This document shows, one piece after another, positions 5,603 through 12,000 of a stretch of DNA of 20,462 nt. The translations under genes were made by a program, and so were the position numbers. The notes beneath the pieces were generated by a model, which was given only the letters and a program-made list of their open reading frames with translations, made no database searches and was not told where the DNA came from. This stretch comes from Intestinimonas massiliensis (ex Afouda et al. 2020) (GTDB lineage: Bacteria; Bacillota; Clostridia; Oscillospirales; Oscillospiraceae), in contig NZ_LR131147.1 in assembly GCF_900626285.1 (NCBI RefSeq), positions 1,501,939 to 1,522,400 on the forward strand, in the 5' to 3' direction. The number at the start of each line of letters is the position of its first letter. Position 1 is the stretch's first letter.

Positions 5603-6913
5603 CTACATACTCTGCTGCCAGTTTTGTTCTTCTGCACGATCGTCCTCCTTGTGGCCGAGGGCGATTTTCTTTTGTCGCTCCTGGCGAAGCGTTTTCCAGT
5701 CGGTGTGCTGGTGTATGGTGGTAGCATCTCTTACGGGATCAGCATCTTGACCACGCTCCAGAGAGCGGCCAAGCCGGACCAGATCACCTGCAAGACTACC
5801 ATGCCCACCAGGGTACCCAGCAAAATCAGAGCCAGCCATACCATAACCGACATCGCCGTACCCAGGCTGGGCGGAGAAATAGAAAACTCTTTCTTCTTCC
5901 CAGCCTGTCGCAGCAGTGCCTGTATCTCTGCCACATCCCGCGCCAGTTCCTCCATCTGCGTCTGGGTGGGACACGGTTCCCTCCGGCTGGAAACCTCCCG
6001 CAGAAGGGCTGTGTGAGCCGCTGTGTGCCGCTCCAGCTCGTCCAGCCGTTGGAGCAGTTCCTGCCACTCCTCCTTGCTGGGACAGTTCTGCGGCATCATA
6101 GACTGCGGAGCGTTCCTCCGTTTCAATTCCTCCATGGACAATCGCTGCCCGGATTCTGAACTCATGTTCCATGACCTCCTTGGTGTACTTTTTCTCGTGG
6201 AGCCGGTCATCCCGACACTTCATTCCCTTGGGTGTGGTGTAGGTGATGTTCTTTCTGCTATCCGTCCACCGCACCTGATACCCCTCGCTCTCCATCAGGG
6301 AAATGAATTCCTCCTTGCTGGCAGCGCACCTCATACACTGGTCAATGGTGTTCATGAGGCGGAACTTCCAACTTTCACCCTTCGCGGCGGATCGGTACTC
6401 TCTGGTGCCCATCCGCTTTTGTTTTACCTGCTTCTGCGGCGGCGGAAGGATCTCCAAGCCATGGGCAACGCATATTTCATCGTTGGCCATCCGGTGGGCC
6501 TGCAGGTCGGCGGCACTCTGGTGGAGCTTCTTACCATCCTGGAAGCTCACACTGTTCACCACCAGGTGATTGTGGAGGTGACCTGTGTCCACATGGGTGG
6601 CAACCAACACTTCGAAGTTGGGAAACTCCCGCTGGGCCAACTTCAGCCCTATCGCGTGAATCTCCTGTGGGGACAGGTCATCCTGCTTGTCAAAGGACTG
6701 CACGAAGTGGTAGTACTGACGGCCTTCTGTTTTATGGAAGTGTTCTTTTGTGAGCTGCATCTCGGAGCAGACACTTTGGGCGGTGCAGTTCCAGCCGGAG
6801 ACCAGCCGACGATCTTTCCATGTGGTTTTCTCCCCCTGCTGGACGTATCTCAGCACACCGCCCAGAGCACCTCTGCCGCCGCCACGATTTTTGATTGCGG
6901 TGAAGGTTGCCAT
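5603..6913 (-). CDS. Relaxase / mobilization nuclease (MobA/VirD2-like)
   Basis: A 436-residue protein. The N-terminal relaxase domain has the likely catalytic Tyr23 in LRYV and the metal-binding triad HLHNH (His112, His114, His116) within HVDTGHLHNHLVVNSV. Such enzymes nick one strand at oriT and lead it into the recipient. The ATG at 6913 follows GGAGGTG. From about residue 255 the sequence turns Gly/Ala-rich because another gene is encoded there in a different frame. The final stretch DWKTLRQERQKKIALGHKEDD looks like a genuine relaxase tail, so the frame seems to be used to its end. It follows MobC by 21 bases in one operon. Confidence 0.9.
   Translation of the reverse strand: MATFTAIKNRGGGRGALGGVLRYVQQGEKTTWKDRRLVSGWNCTAQSVCSEMQLTKEHFHKTEGRQYYHFVQSFDKQDDLSPQEIHAIGLKLAQREFPNFEVLVATHVDTGHLHNHLVVNSVSFQDGKKLHQSAADLQAHRMANDEICVAHGLEILPPPQKQVKQKRMGTREYRSAAKGESWKFRLMNTIDQCMRCAASKEEFISLMESEGYQVRWTDSRKNITYTTPKGMKCRDDRLHEKKYTKEVMEHEFRIRAAIVHGGIETEERSAVYDAAELSQQGGVAGTAPTAGRAGAAHSGSHSPSAGGFQPEGTVSHPDADGGTGAGCGRDTGTAATGWEEERVFYFSAQPGYGDVGYGMAGSDFAGYPGGHGSLAGDLVRLGRSLERGQDADPVRDATTIHQHTDWKTLRQERQKKIALGHKEDDRAEEQNWQQSM
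5731..6165 (-). CDS. Membrane protein nested out of frame inside the relaxase gene
   Basis: A 144-residue frame starting MSSESGQRLSMEELKRR, wholly within the relaxase gene but in another frame. Its ATG at 6165 has a good ribosome site, AAGGAGGT, nine bases upstream. Residues about 40-95 are charged and coiled-coil-like (EEWQELLQRLDELERHTAAH). Residues about 108-140 are strongly hydrophobic, giving one or two membrane spans near the C-terminus. This is protein-like, unlike a random shadow frame. It could be a mobilization accessory anchoring the relaxosome at the membrane; that role is inference. Confidence 0.65.
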   Translation of the reverse strand: MSSESGQRLSMEELKRRNAPQSMMPQNCPSKEEWQELLQRLDELERHTAAHTALLREVSSRREPCPTQTQMEELARDVAEIQALLRQAGKKKEFSISPPSLGTAMSVMVWLALILLGTLVGMVVLQVIWSGLAALWSVVKMLIP

Positions 6914-6934
6914 CTCGTCGACACCTCCTCCATA

Positions 6935-7342
6935 TCATTCGCTTCCAGCCTGATTGGCTGAAAGCTCACTCATTCCAGGGTGTCTCCTCTCCCCACAAAA
7001 GCGGTCCACCACTTTTGTGGGGGCCCCACTTACCTCCCGCAGAAGCTCCCGGAGCTGTTCATAAATCTTTCCGTAATTCTCTGCCAGCGCGTCACCCTTC
7101 ACAACTGTTACCCGTCCCATGTTGGCCAGGGTGGTGAGCTGATTCAGATTACGCCCCTGGGCTTTCAGCTCAGACAGCACCTGCTCCAGTCCTTCTACCC
7201 GCACGATCTCTTTTCCCAACCCGCTGTAGCATAGGTAGTCGGTGACCGTCAGGCCAGCGGCTTTGGCCCGTTCCTGAATGGCTTTTTTGACTCTGGGCGT
7301 CACTCGAAGGGTGATGATTTCCGTCTTTTTTACTCTCTGCAT
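6935..7342 (-). CDS. mobC: MobC-like relaxosome protein
   Basis: A 135-residue protein with an N-terminal ribbon-helix-helix-like segment (KTEIITLRVTPRVKKAIQERA, residues 6-26) and the MobC-family core LKAQGRNLNQLTTLAN near 59-74. MobC proteins bind oriT DNA and help the relaxase open it. The ATG at 7342 follows GGAGG and overlaps the end of the RepA-like gene by 13 bases. Expression is coupled to that gene upstream and to the relaxase downstream. Confidence 0.85.
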   Translation of the reverse strand: MQRVKKTEIITLRVTPRVKKAIQERAKAAGLTVTDYLCYSGLGKEIVRVEGLEQVLSELKAQGRNLNQLTTLANMGRVTVVKGDALAENYGKIYEQLRELLREVSGAPTKVVDRFCGERRHPGMSELSANQAGSE

Positions 7343-8517
7343 TGCTCCTCCTTTTCCCCCTCAGGGGCCGGGCACGGGGCAGCGCCCCGAACCTGTGCAT
7401 GGCGTATAGCCGGGCGCGATGCTTGCCCTCCCCGAAGGGAGGAATCCGCATCCACGGCCCCCGCCATGCCCCCTCCATCCGGCTGCTCAACAACGGCAGG
7501 GTCGATGGGGACGATATCTGTGGCAGCGGAATCATCGACACCATCGACCCTACAAAGGCAGATAAGCCGCTCACCATTACTTTTTCTGAAGGTCACTGAA
7601 ATGCCGCTGCGCCTTAGAGTGTCAACGTTTTTCCGGATTTGGTGAGAGAAACTGTTGGGAGAAAAGCCCTCGATGCCGACAGGGTCGATCTTTTCCAGCA
7701 GCGCTCTGGAAGTAGCACAGATTACTGGCTGCTCCTGTAGCAGTGCAGAGAGAAGAAGACGGATCCGTCCTCCAGGCTGCCCTGCTTGCTTACAGTCATC
7801 TGAGAGCAGGTTCCAGATGTGAGTTTCATTGCCGAACTCCAGGGACAGCTCCCGGTAGGCGATGTCCCTGCCAGTGCAGTAGAGGGTGGCGGTGTTCTCT
7901 CTGCGTTTACTCTTGCGGAGTACAAAGTTAGAATCCGTCGCGCCGCTTAAGCCTGTGGTGCCGGAGATCATGTTCATGGGATCATCGTCGTTCATCTTCC
8001 GCAGATGGTGGATCAGCAGTACCGCGATGCGGTGCCGGTCTGCCAGTGCTTTGAGAACACCAATGTCCCGATAGTCGTTGGCGTAGGGGTTTGCCTCATT
8101 CCCAGTGGATCGGATACGCTGGAGCGTGTCGATGACCACTAGGCCAGTGGCAGGATGCTCTTGGAGAAACTGCTCCATCTGATTTACTAACCCATTGTGG
8201 AGCTGTTCGGACATCACAGCGAAGTGCAGCGTCGATGGCGCATCTTCGGTGAGATCAAAGAGCCTGCTTTGAATACGCTGAAAGCTGTCTTCCAGACAGA
8301 GATAGAGAACTTCGCACGGGCGAGTGGAAAAGTTCCAGAGTGGTTTCCCTTGAGCTACCTGGAGGCACAGCCACAGCGCCAGCCAGGACTTGCCGATCTT
8401 CGGTGCTCCCGCCAGCAGGTGCAGCCCAGGAGGCAGCAGCTCCTCCACAAGAAAGGAAATCGGTTCATAGGCAATGGTCTGCAAGGTATCGGCGTCAATG
8501 GTATGTAATCTTGTCAT
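7330..8517 (-). CDS. RepA-like AAA/RecA-fold ATPase
   Basis: A 395-residue ATPase of the RSF1010 RepA / DnaB-like helicase type. Walker A is GAPKIGKS (37-44) and Walker B is VVID (127-130), followed by a LLIHHLRK sensor-like segment. The C-terminal part (about residues 250-330) looks like a winged-helix region, and the last 60 residues are low-complexity. The start at ATG 8517 was chosen because GGAGGAGGAGACTTT precedes it; an earlier in-frame ATG has no such site. Such proteins may support replication of the excised circle or its transfer. It is the first gene of the mobilization operon. Confidence 0.85.
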   Translation of the reverse strand: MTRLHTIDADTLQTIAYEPISFLVEELLPPGLHLLAGAPKIGKSWLALWLCLQVAQGKPLWNFSTRPCEVLYLCLEDSFQRIQSRLFDLTEDAPSTLHFAVMSEQLHNGLVNQMEQFLQEHPATGLVVIDTLQRIRSTGNEANPYANDYRDIGVLKALADRHRIAVLLIHHLRKMNDDDPMNMISGTTGLSGATDSNFVLRKSKRRENTATLYCTGRDIAYRELSLEFGNETHIWNLLSDDCKQAGQPGGRIRLLLSALLQEQPVICATSRALLEKIDPVGIEGFSPNSFSHQIRKNVDTLRRSGISVTFRKSNGERLICLCRVDGVDDSAATDIVPIDPAVVEQPDGGGMAGAVDADSSLRGGQASRPAIRHAQVRGAAPCPAPEGEKEEQCRE

Positions 8518-8557
8518 AAAGTCTCCTCCTCCCGGTATATGGTGCAGCACGGTCATA

Positions 8558-8586
8558 TTGAATACCTGATTAATTTATGATATAAT
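8558..8586 (+). promoter_or_regulatory. Promoter for the zinc-finger-like hypothetical gene
   Basis: TTGAAT (8558-8563), 17-base spacer, TATAAT (8581-8586). It points towards the gene starting at 8717 and would leave a leader of about 120 bases. It lies within the divergent region upstream of the RepA-like operon. Confidence 0.65.
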
Positions 8587-8587
8587 C

Positions 8588-8698
8588 ATCGGGTACAAGC
8601 ACAGTATAACAGATCCAAATCCTGTTTCAAGGGCTTGGAGCACGGTTTCAACTCCACAAACGCAAGATGGGTAAAAGCTGAAAACTCTATCGGGTACA
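8588..8698 (+). repeat. Pair of ATCGGGTACA direct repeats in the divergent control region
   Basis: The 10-mer ATCGGGTACA occurs at 8588-8597, just past the -10 box, and again at 8689-8698, just before the ribosome site. An inverted TACCCGAT is found at 9875-9882 beyond the gene. These could be binding sites for an element regulator, or replication or oriT sites. No function is shown. Confidence 0.4.
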
Positions 8699-8716
8699 GA
8701 GGGAGTGTGGCAGATC

Positions 8717-9811
8717 ATGTACTACATGAATCATGACGCCGTGGATTATTTCCGGGTGGACTTCACACCAGACGAGAGTATTGTAGGAGGAAAACATTAT
8801 CCGCTGGGAACATTTGCAGCAGAGGCGCTGGAGTGCGGGTGGAAGGCATCCGCAAACATCCGCCAGCCGCTGGAGCATTTCCAGGAAGAATTTCAGATTT
8901 TCCTGTCTGCCAGAGATCCCTCCAGCGCGGCTATGGCTCTCCATGCCATGGAGCAGCTGTGGCGGGCACTGGGGGAGTTGCCTCTCTACAATAAGCTGCT
9001 GCCAGGATACAAGCGAATGATCGCGCTGATTCCCTATCTCCGCGAGCACCCGGATGTGGTGAACGAGATGCTGACACCGGGGACACCCCGCCATGAAGGG
9101 TACACCCGTTGGATGGAGAAATTGGAGCGGCTGGAAGATGAACTGCGTGCCTTCGTAAAAAATTCTGAGTGGATGCTGACAGAGTTCTTTCAGGATCTCC
9201 CCACCAGGCGGCGGCAGGACTATATCCATGCCTATGCCGGTTACCGAACCGTCATGGAGGATGCACTCCGCCAGAAGAAGGAGCTGGAGGACGAAGGCGA
9301 AACATGGCAGGAAGGGGCCGTGGATCTGGACACGATCACATTTGAGTACCCTGTAAATCTCTCCCTGGTTCCCGTCATGGAATTAAAGTCCGGCCGATTG
9401 ACGATGGCGGAACAGATGACCTTTGAAAGCCTCACCAGCTTTTTGTACATGGATCTGTACAAGGGGATAGCCGCCGGGAATTTGCCCCGGCGCTGCGCCC
9501 ACTGCCATCGGTGGTTTTTGGCGGTGGGCGGATATGACACCTGCTACTGTGACCGAGTGGTACCGGGTACTGGCGGCAAGACCTGTCGGAAGGTAGGGGC
9601 CCATGCGCGGGAGAAGGAGAAGCAGAAGTCAGAGACTGCCGTCCGGGAGTACAGCCGGATCTACAACCGGCTGAAGGCTCGGAAACGCCGAGGGCGGCTT
9701 ACCACGGATCAGTGGAACCGCCAGGTGGCTCAGGCACAGGAACTGAAGGACGCCTTCCTGGCCCGTCAGATTCCCCGGGCAGAGTATATTCAGAGACTGA
9801 ATGAACTATAA
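8717..9811 (+). CDS. Hypothetical protein with a C-terminal Cys-rich zinc-finger-like motif (DUF6076-like)
   Basis: About 364 residues and the only sizeable element gene of this group on the plus strand. The first 240 residues are helical with no recognised motif. Near the C-terminus lies RRCAHCHRWF followed by DTCYCDR and KTCRKVG (Cys260, 263, 276, 278 and 290). This layout fits metal binding and resembles DUF6076 proteins found on Clostridia mobile elements; the family name is from memory. A basic, coiled tail rich in Arg/Lys follows. Start choice is uncertain: GGGAG precedes both a GTG (8705) and the ATG used here. A terminator follows directly. Confidence 0.7.
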   Translation: MYYMNHDAVDYFRVDFTPDESIVGGKHYPLGTFAAEALECGWKASANIRQPLEHFQEEFQIFLSARDPSSAAMALHAMEQLWRALGELPLYNKLLPGYKRMIALIPYLREHPDVVNEMLTPGTPRHEGYTRWMEKLERLEDELRAFVKNSEWMLTEFFQDLPTRRRQDYIHAYAGYRTVMEDALRQKKELEDEGETWQEGAVDLDTITFEYPVNLSLVPVMELKSGRLTMAEQMTFESLTSFLYMDLYKGIAAGNLPRRCAHCHRWFLAVGGYDTCYCDRVVPGTGGKTCRKVGAHAREKEKQKSETAVREYSRIYNRLKARKRRGRLTTDQWNRQVAQAQELKDAFLARQIPRAEYIQRLNEL

Positions 9812-9813
9812 AA

Positions 9814-9850
9814 AAGAAAGCCTGTCCCAAGATTGGCAGGCTTTCTTCCC
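9814..9850 (+). terminator. Terminator of the Cys-rich hypothetical gene
   Basis: AAGAAAGCCTG (9814-9824) pairs with CAGGCTTTCTT (9837-9847), 11 bases with a 12-base loop. It starts three bases after the stop codon. The right arm ends in a T-rich run. The A-rich left side could also serve the convergent gene at 9882. Confidence 0.7.
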
Positions 9851-9881
9851 GAAGACATATACAAGGTATTGTTTTACCCGA

Positions 9882-10178
9882 TTAATCAAAGCGGACATCC
9901 GTCCCGGTCTTATCGTACCGAAACGGATGTCCGCTTCCATAGTGATTCAGTTCATTTGATAGTTCCCAGCCCAATTTGAATCCACAGAGAAAGCTGTCTA
10001 TGGCGCGTTCCTCTGCAATCAGATTTTGGACATCCATGATCCGCAATACCAATTTTCTCTCTGGTTTTTCCAGCCGCTCAATGAGCTGCTGGTGGCAATC
10101 CTCTATCTCCTGTTCGGCCTTCTCCATGGGCAGAGGCGTGTAAAATCTGTCATACAGTAGTTTCAGGGTGTCGTTCAT
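9882..10178 (-). CDS. Small helical hypothetical protein (DUF6809-like)
   Basis: A 98-residue protein. The ATG at 10178 follows GGAGGCAAGACAT, a strong ribosome site. It is mostly charged helix (KAEQEIEDCHQQLIERLEKPERK) and then has the segment FLCGFKLGWELSNEL, which resembles the tail of DUF6809 proteins common in Clostridia elements and prophages. The function is unknown. It is convergent with the Cys-rich gene and divergent from the 71-residue gene at the right end. Confidence 0.65.
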   Translation of the reverse strand: MNDTLKLLYDRFYTPLPMEKAEQEIEDCHQQLIERLEKPERKLVLRIMDVQNLIAEERAIDSFLCGFKLGWELSNELNHYGSGHPFRYDKTGTDVRFD

Positions 10179-10374
10179 ATGTCTTGCCTCCTGTCACCAA
10201 AACACCATAGCACACAAACAGCAGAATATCCAGCTAAAAACAGATATTCTACTGTACCAAAAAATTTGATCAATTGTTGATAAAAAATTCATAAAGGGGA
10301 AACAAGTGACAGCCAATGTCCGTAGTGTTTTGTTGACGAAGAACTTTTTTAAATAGATCCCCACTTTGAAGGTA

Positions 10375-10403
10375 TTTACATCCGACTTACAATACGATAC
10401 AAT
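10375..10403 (+). promoter_or_regulatory. Promoter for the 71-residue right-end gene
   Basis: TTTACA (10375-10380), 17-base spacer, TACAAT (10398-10403). Transcription would start close to 10410, exactly where a hairpin begins. The stretch 10179-10374 before it holds no gene that can be supported. Confidence 0.65.
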
Positions 10404-10410
10404 GAAAGCC

Positions 10411-10466
10411 AATATGAGGCGCTGGTGGTGGAGGTACATTCTCTGGACTGGCGCCTCATATTTTCA
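10411..10466 (+). promoter_or_regulatory. Leader hairpin upstream of the right-end small gene
   Basis: AATATGAGGCGC (10411-10422) is a perfect inverted repeat of GCGCCTCATATT (10451-10462), with a 28-base loop, followed by a short T-run. It occupies nearly the whole leader between the predicted start of transcription and the AGGAGGT ribosome site at 10480. It may act as an attenuator or a protein-binding leader. Confidence 0.5.
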
Positions 10467-10493
10467 TACTTTTGAATTTAGGAGGTGAACATC

Positions 10494-10709
10494 ATGAATA
10501 TTGAAAAGCTATATCTGTATTACTATGGCTTGACTACAAGGCTGCAGGAAGCAGAGCGGGCATTGGATAAGCTCGATAAGCAGCTGGCCCAAGGCAGCAT
10601 CTTGCCTTCAACATTTATGAAATGTGAGCATCATCATCTTACTTATATTCAAAAAATATCTTATGAAAGAGTTTGTATAAAGCGTGAAATCTTACGCCGA
10701 TGCGGTTGA
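10494..10709 (+). CDS. Small helical protein at the right end of the element
   Basis: A 71-residue protein beginning MNIEKLYLYYYGLTTRLQEAERALDK; the ATG at 10494 follows a consensus AGGAGGTGAACATC. It has a promoter and a leader hairpin of its own. The N-terminal half is coiled-coil-like and the C-terminal end basic (YERVCIKREILRR). No family is recognised. It is the last gene before attR, a place often held by excision-control or small DNA-binding proteins; a directionality factor role is only a guess. Confidence 0.6.
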   Translation: MNIEKLYLYYYGLTTRLQEAERALDKLDKQLAQGSILPSTFMKCEHHHLTYIQKISYERVCIKREILRRCG

Positions 10710-10730
10710 GGTGAAGCTAATCGTATCTCT

Positions 10731-10759
10731 TTGCAGCAGGTTTCTTTTATGCTTAGAAT
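10731..10759 (+). promoter_or_regulatory. Outward-facing promoter at the right end of the element
   Basis: TTGCAG (10731-10736), 17-base spacer, TAGAAT (10754-10759), about 30 bases before the attR core. In the integrated state it reads into the useless 3' half of the host tRNA. In the excised circle it would sit upstream of attP and read into the element's own tRNA-Leu. Confidence 0.55.
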
Positions 10760-10790
10760 ACACACCATTTGTCTCTAAGATAGCTTCACC

Positions 10791-10844
10791 TTTAGGTTCC
10801 GTTGCCTTCATGGCGTGCGGGTTCAAGTCCCGCCGCCCGCACCA
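10791..10844 (+). pseudogene. 3' half of host tRNA-Leu(UAG), with attR core
   Basis: It begins with the anticodon loop TTTAGGT (10791-10797, attR core). Then follow the anticodon 3' strand TCCGT, the variable arm GCC-TTCAT-GGC, the T-arm GCGGG-TTCAAGT-CCCGC, the acceptor strand CGCCCGC, discriminator A and an encoded CCA (10842-10844). All match the 5' half at 1166-1204. The bases upstream (TTCACC) come from the element and cannot replace the missing half. Confidence 0.92.
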
Positions 10845-10846
10845 TT

Positions 10847-10889
10847 GTCGGAGCAAGCTCTGTATCGCTTGCTCCGCTCCGACTTTTTT
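10847..10889 (+). terminator. Terminator of the host tRNA-Leu gene
   Basis: GTCGGAGC (10847-10854) pairs with GCTCCGAC (10876-10883), with inner AAGC/GCTT pairing; an alternative inner stem is GGAGCAAGC/GCTTGCTCC. Six T's follow (10884-10889). It begins two bases after the CCA. Confidence 0.8.
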
Positions 10890-11503
10890 GTGAAAGTCTA
10901 ACGTGCTCATGCCGCCGCTCCTCCTTTCCAAATCACAACCGCTTGCGCTGAGTTGTGATTTGGTCTCGGGTGCAAACCTGGAAACCCTGGCATCTATAGG
11001 TTTTGATGTCCCATTAAAAGCGATGGCTCTTTATAGACATAGGGAGATAACAGTAACAGCTTGTTCTTCGTACAGACGACGAGTATATAACTGGGCCTAC
11101 CGTAATAATGGGAAGGTGTCAAAGTAATTCTCAGTGATATAGGTTGAATCTAGGGTTATCGTAGATGGTATCTTAAACTCTACACAATCAATTTATATTG
11201 CTTTCTTCTAGCCAGCACTCCTACGGCTGCCTTTTTTCTGTACTCTTCCCACCCATAGCAGGCTTTGCTTTTATTCTTATCTGGCCTTCTATACAGCAGA
11301 AACCCGGCCCATGATTGATCCCGGAACTGGGCTCTGCAGACAGATCAAGCGGTAGTTTCCCTACTTAGGGAAGCACCGCTTTGTTTGTAAGTCATTTAAT
11401 CATTCGACCGTGTCACTTTGATACATGCCTCTGAAATCATGTAGTTGAATGTATCAAGCACGGTTTTGCTGGTCTTTCCTCAACTGATCGACATGCAGAC
11501 ATA
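10890..11503. other. Gene-free host stretch with three inverted repeats
   Basis: No supportable gene is seen. It contains a perfect 12-base inverted repeat CCAAATCACAAC / GTTGTGATTTGG (10928-10939, 10952-10963) and a hairpin AAGCGGT...ACCGCTT (11347-11382). A third, longer structure pairs CCGTG and TTGATACAT with ATGTATCAA and CACGG (11408-11463), near the end of the PPOX-like gene. It may hold remnants of decayed genes. Confidence 0.5.
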
Positions 11504-11908
11504 TTAAAGAGTAAGGGATTCCCGAATACCTGTCATCGTCCGAAATTCAGCGGTCGCGTTCTCCAGGTGGAACATCCCCAACTTTTTGCCTGTTGTCTCA
11601 TTATACACCTGTTGCAAGAAAGGGGCCGCCGATATAGCGGCGTTAGCAATCTTGTAGTCTTTTTCAAAAACAGCCTTTCCGTAATAGCGCAAGAACACAC
11701 GATCCTTGCAGACACAAAACTCAACAAAAGGATTTGCTTCCATCTGTCGATAGACATCTTTGAACGTACCAACGCCAAAGTAAAGGGTATCTCCGATCAG
11801 CATATGAAGACCAATCGGCCGGCATTTAGGCTTTCCCTCAGTCACAGTAGTCAGATAAACAACGGGTACATCTTTTAAAAACTGTTCTACTCTTTCAATA
11901 TCTTTCAT
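11504..11908 (-). CDS. Pyridoxamine 5'-phosphate oxidase-like flavin protein
   Basis: A 134-residue split-barrel FMN-binding protein. MKDIERVEQFLKDVPVVYLTT opens the barrel, and GKPKCRPIGLHMLIGDTLYFGV and NPFVEFCVCKD are typical strands of the PPOX-like family. Members usually bind FMN or F420 and act as small oxidoreductases; true PdxH activity is unlikely at this length. The ATG at 11908 follows AAGGAGAAAAGTT; an upstream in-frame Met lacks a site. It lies 92 bases after the flavin oxidoreductase gene in the same direction and may be the last gene of that operon. Confidence 0.8.
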   Translation of the reverse strand: MKDIERVEQFLKDVPVVYLTTVTEGKPKCRPIGLHMLIGDTLYFGVGTFKDVYRQMEANPFVEFCVCKDRVFLRYYGKAVFEKDYKIANAAISAAPFLQQVYNETTGKKLGMFHLENATAEFRTMTGIRESLTL

Positions 11909-12000
11909 AACTTTTCTCCTTAGAATCAAGGGCAGAGTATCACTTTGCGGATATCGTTATGCATACGCCATCTTCTGATGATGAACATAAAGCTTAAAGC

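Larger units (their letters stand above)
1205..10790. mobile_element. Integrative mobilizable element inserted in tRNA-Leu(UAG), about 9.6 kb
   Basis: The borders are set by the split tRNA-Leu halves and the shared TTTAGGT. The content fits a mobilizable element: two large serine recombinases, a relaxase, MobC, a RepA-like ATPase and small accessory proteins. No conjugation (type IV secretion) genes are present, so transfer would need a helper. It also carries a complete tRNA-Leu(UAG) and an AT-rich gene for a lone ABC-transporter membrane domain. No tyrosine integrase is present, so integration is attributed to the serine recombinases. One of these is frameshifted, so present mobility is uncertain. 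Confidence 0.88.

Noticed and set aside
5560..5727. N-terminal extension of the 59-residue protein (115-residue frame)
   Set aside because: The extension overlaps the relaxase tail and lacks a ribosome site; a good site precedes the internal ATG at 5559.
10194..10439. 81-residue minus-strand frame in the gap before the right-end gene
   Set aside because: No ribosome site, composition like translated AT-rich intergenic DNA, and it overlaps the promoter and leader hairpin of the plus-strand gene.
10964..11060. Possible riboswitch in the gene-free stretch
   Set aside because: No match to a known riboswitch core could be made by eye, and no gene follows in the right direction.
10903..11127. 74-residue plus-strand frame after the tRNA terminator
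   Set aside because: No ribosome site or recognisable sequence; it runs through a perfect inverted repeat.
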